A stretch of DNA of 64,000 nucleotides, taken from assembly GCF_003633615.1 (NCBI RefSeq), contig NZ_RBKU01000001.1, positions 5,022,001-5,086,000 on the forward strand. The letters run 5' to 3'. Of this stretch, positions 62,526-64,000 are shown in pieces. This stretch comes from Mucilaginibacter gracilis (GTDB lineage: Bacteria > Bacteroidota > Bacteroidia > Sphingobacteriales > Sphingobacteriaceae). The stretch's first letter is position 1. Every line of letters starts with the position of its first letter. A program made the position numbers and the translations under genes. Below the pieces are notes generated by a model. That model worked only from the letters and a program-made list of their open reading frames with translations. It did not search any database and was not told where the DNA came from.

Positions 62526-63998
62526 ATGAGCAAAGGGGTTGTTAGTAAAGACGAAGATTATTCGCAATGGTTTAATGATTTAGTAGTAAAAGCCGATCTG
62601 GCCGAACATTCGGCTGTTAAAGGGTGCATGGTCATTAAACCCTACGGATATTCCATCTGGGAAAAAATGCAAGCTGTATTAGATCAAATGTTTAAAGATA
62701 CGGGGCACAGTAACGCATATTTTCCGCTTTTTATCCCAAAATCGTTTTTCTCTAAAGAGGCCAGCCACGTTGAGGGCTTTGCTAAAGAGTGCGCGGTTGT
62801 AACACATTACCGCCTTAAAAACGATGGCAACGGCAATATTATTGTTGACGAAACTGCAAAACTTGAAGAAGAACTGATTGTTAGGCCAACATCCGAAACC
62901 ATCATCTGGAATACATACCGGGGTTGGATTCAATCATACCGTGATTTGCCGCTTTTAATAAACCAATGGGCAAACGTAGTACGTTGGGAAATGCGTACAC
63001 GCCTTTTTTTGCGCACCACCGAGTTTTTATGGCAAGAGGGCCACACAGCCCACTCAACCGCCGAAGAAGCCATAGCCGAAACCGAGCAAATGCTACATGT
63101 TTATGCCGATTTTGCCGAAAACTGGCTGGCATTACCCGTAGTGCGTGGCCGCAAAACCGCTAACGAGCGTTTTGCCGGTGCCTTAGATACTTATTGTATT
63201 GAGGCCCTGATGCAGGATGGCAAGGCATTGCAGGCAGGTACATCGCACTTTTTAGGGCAAAATTTTGCCAAAGCTTTTGATGTTAAATTTACCAGCAAAG
63301 AAGGCAAACAAGAGTTTGTGTGGGCAACATCATGGGGGGTATCAACCCGTTTAATGGGCGCCCTGGTAATGGCTCATTCGGACGATTCGGGCTTGGTATT
63401 GCCACCAAAACTGGCACCAATACAGGTTGTAATTGTGCCCATCTTCCGCAGTGAAGAAGAACTGGCGCAGATTACCGAGTTTGTAAATAAATTATCAAAA
63501 GAGTTAAAATCGAAAAACATACGGGTTAAGTACGATAGCCGCGATACCCAACGCCCAGGCTTTAAATTTGCAGAGTACGAGCTGAAAGGCATCCCGCTGA
63601 GGGTGGCAATTGGCGGTCGTGATTTGGCAAATGGCACGGTTGAGTTGGCTCGTCGCGATACCAAAACCAAAGAAACTGTTCAGCAGGAAGGCTTAACCGA
63701 ACTGATTGAGAACTTACTGGTTGAGATACAGGATAATATTTTTCAAAAAGCATTCAAATTTCGTGCAGAAAACACCCGCGAAGTGGATACTTACGAAGAC
63801 TTTAAACGCACGCTGGACGAAACCCCTGGTTTCATTTCGGCCCATTGGGACGGCACACCCGAAACCGAAGAACGCATTAAACAAGAAACAAAAGCCACCA
63901 TTCGCTGCATACCATTAGATAACAAGCAGGAAGAAGGCAAATGTATATTAACCGGCAAGCCAAGCACGCAAAGGGTATTGTTTGCAAGGGCGTATTAG
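62526..63998 (+). CDS. proS: Prolyl-tRNA synthetase (archaeal/eukaryotic-type ProS)
   Basis: 490 residues, complete, stop two bases before the window end. Class II synthetase motifs: motif 1 in YSIWEKMQAVLDQMF, motif 2 as RWEMRTRLFLRTTEFLWQEG, and LQAGTSHFLGQNFAKAFDV with WATSWGVSTRLMGALVMAHS (motif 3). The anticodon-binding domain (about 280-390) and the ProS-type zinc-like C-terminal domain follow; Bacteroidota commonly use this form, which lacks the bacterial INS editing domain. It charges tRNA-Pro. Confidence 0.95.
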   Translation: MSKGVVSKDEDYSQWFNDLVVKADLAEHSAVKGCMVIKPYGYSIWEKMQAVLDQMFKDTGHSNAYFPLFIPKSFFSKEASHVEGFAKECAVVTHYRLKNDGNGNIIVDETAKLEEELIVRPTSETIIWNTYRGWIQSYRDLPLLINQWANVVRWEMRTRLFLRTTEFLWQEGHTAHSTAEEAIAETEQMLHVYADFAENWLALPVVRGRKTANERFAGALDTYCIEALMQDGKALQAGTSHFLGQNFAKAFDVKFTSKEGKQEFVWATSWGVSTRLMGALVMAHSDDSGLVLPPKLAPIQVVIVPIFRSEEELAQITEFVNKLSKELKSKNIRVKYDSRDTQRPGFKFAEYELKGIPLRVAIGGRDLANGTVELARRDTKTKETVQQEGLTELIENLLVEIQDNIFQKAFKFRAENTREVDTYEDFKRTLDETPGFISAHWDGTPETEERIKQETKATIRCIPLDNKQEEGKCILTGKPSTQRVLFARAY

Positions 63999-64000
63999 CC

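Overview
The window comes from a Bacteroidota chromosome, most likely a Sphingobacteriaceae member close to Mucilaginibacter or Pedobacter. This rests on protein character (DUF4290, DUF4905 and OmpP1/FadL proteins, an archaeal-type ProS, a MurA with Asp in place of the usual Cys), on weak ribosome binding sites, on a TTTG-N19-TAnnTTT-type promoter, and on the CAZyme content. It was read by eye; no database search was possible.

Region 1 (1-28530, all minus strand) is a long carbohydrate and sugar-acid catabolic region. Reading with transcription it has three blocks. Block A (28530-22771): a cytoplasmic solute-binding-like protein, two paralogous class III CoA-transferases, a second cytoplasmic solute-binding-like protein and a Gfo/Idh/MocA oxidoreductase, all overlapping by a few bases. 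After a 104-bp palindromic element comes block B (22543-16179): a MaoC hydratase, an MFS sugar porter, a RuBisCO-like protein, a DUF1537 sugar-acid kinase, an Asp/Glu-racemase-fold enzyme and a BASS-family transporter. Block C (15981-1): a pectate lyase, an (alpha/alpha)6 glycosidase, an Fe-dependent alcohol dehydrogenase, a DapA-like aldolase, PdxA2, a second DUF1537 kinase, an SSS symporter, a GH67/GH20-like glycosidase, a GH95 enzyme and a truncated GH2 enzyme. The kinase plus RuBisCO-like protein resembles the known D-apiose/apionate (3-oxo-isoapionate phosphate) pathways, and apiose is a pectin sugar, so a pectin-side-chain theme is plausible. The CoA-transferase/MaoC/cytoplasmic SBP part does not match any pathway I can name and is the best candidate for something undescribed. 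No SusC/SusD pair or regulator is visible.

Region 2 (28857-39454): a ROK kinase, then a plus-strand glycogen/trehalose operon glgX-treZ-treY::malQ. The TreY-MalQ fusion gene is broken by a 1262-bp ISAs1-family element with a perfect 10-bp target duplication. It separates the MalQ nucleophile from the other two catalytic residues.

Region 3 (39511-48525): a zincless Fpg/Nei glycosylase, two small proteins, and the mutasome cassette imuA-imuB-dnaE2 followed by a PIF1-like helicase with an HRDC-like tail.

Region 4 (49214-63998): a PAS-rich histidine kinase, murA and a DUF4290 gene, an IS1182-family element, an orphan CoA-transferase beta subunit, an Imm/SHOCT membrane protein, udk, a LysM/RlpA-like protein, a DUF4905 gene, dps, a FadL-like porin, a Tyr/Gly-rich lipoprotein and proS. 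No rRNA, tRNA or CRISPR array was seen.
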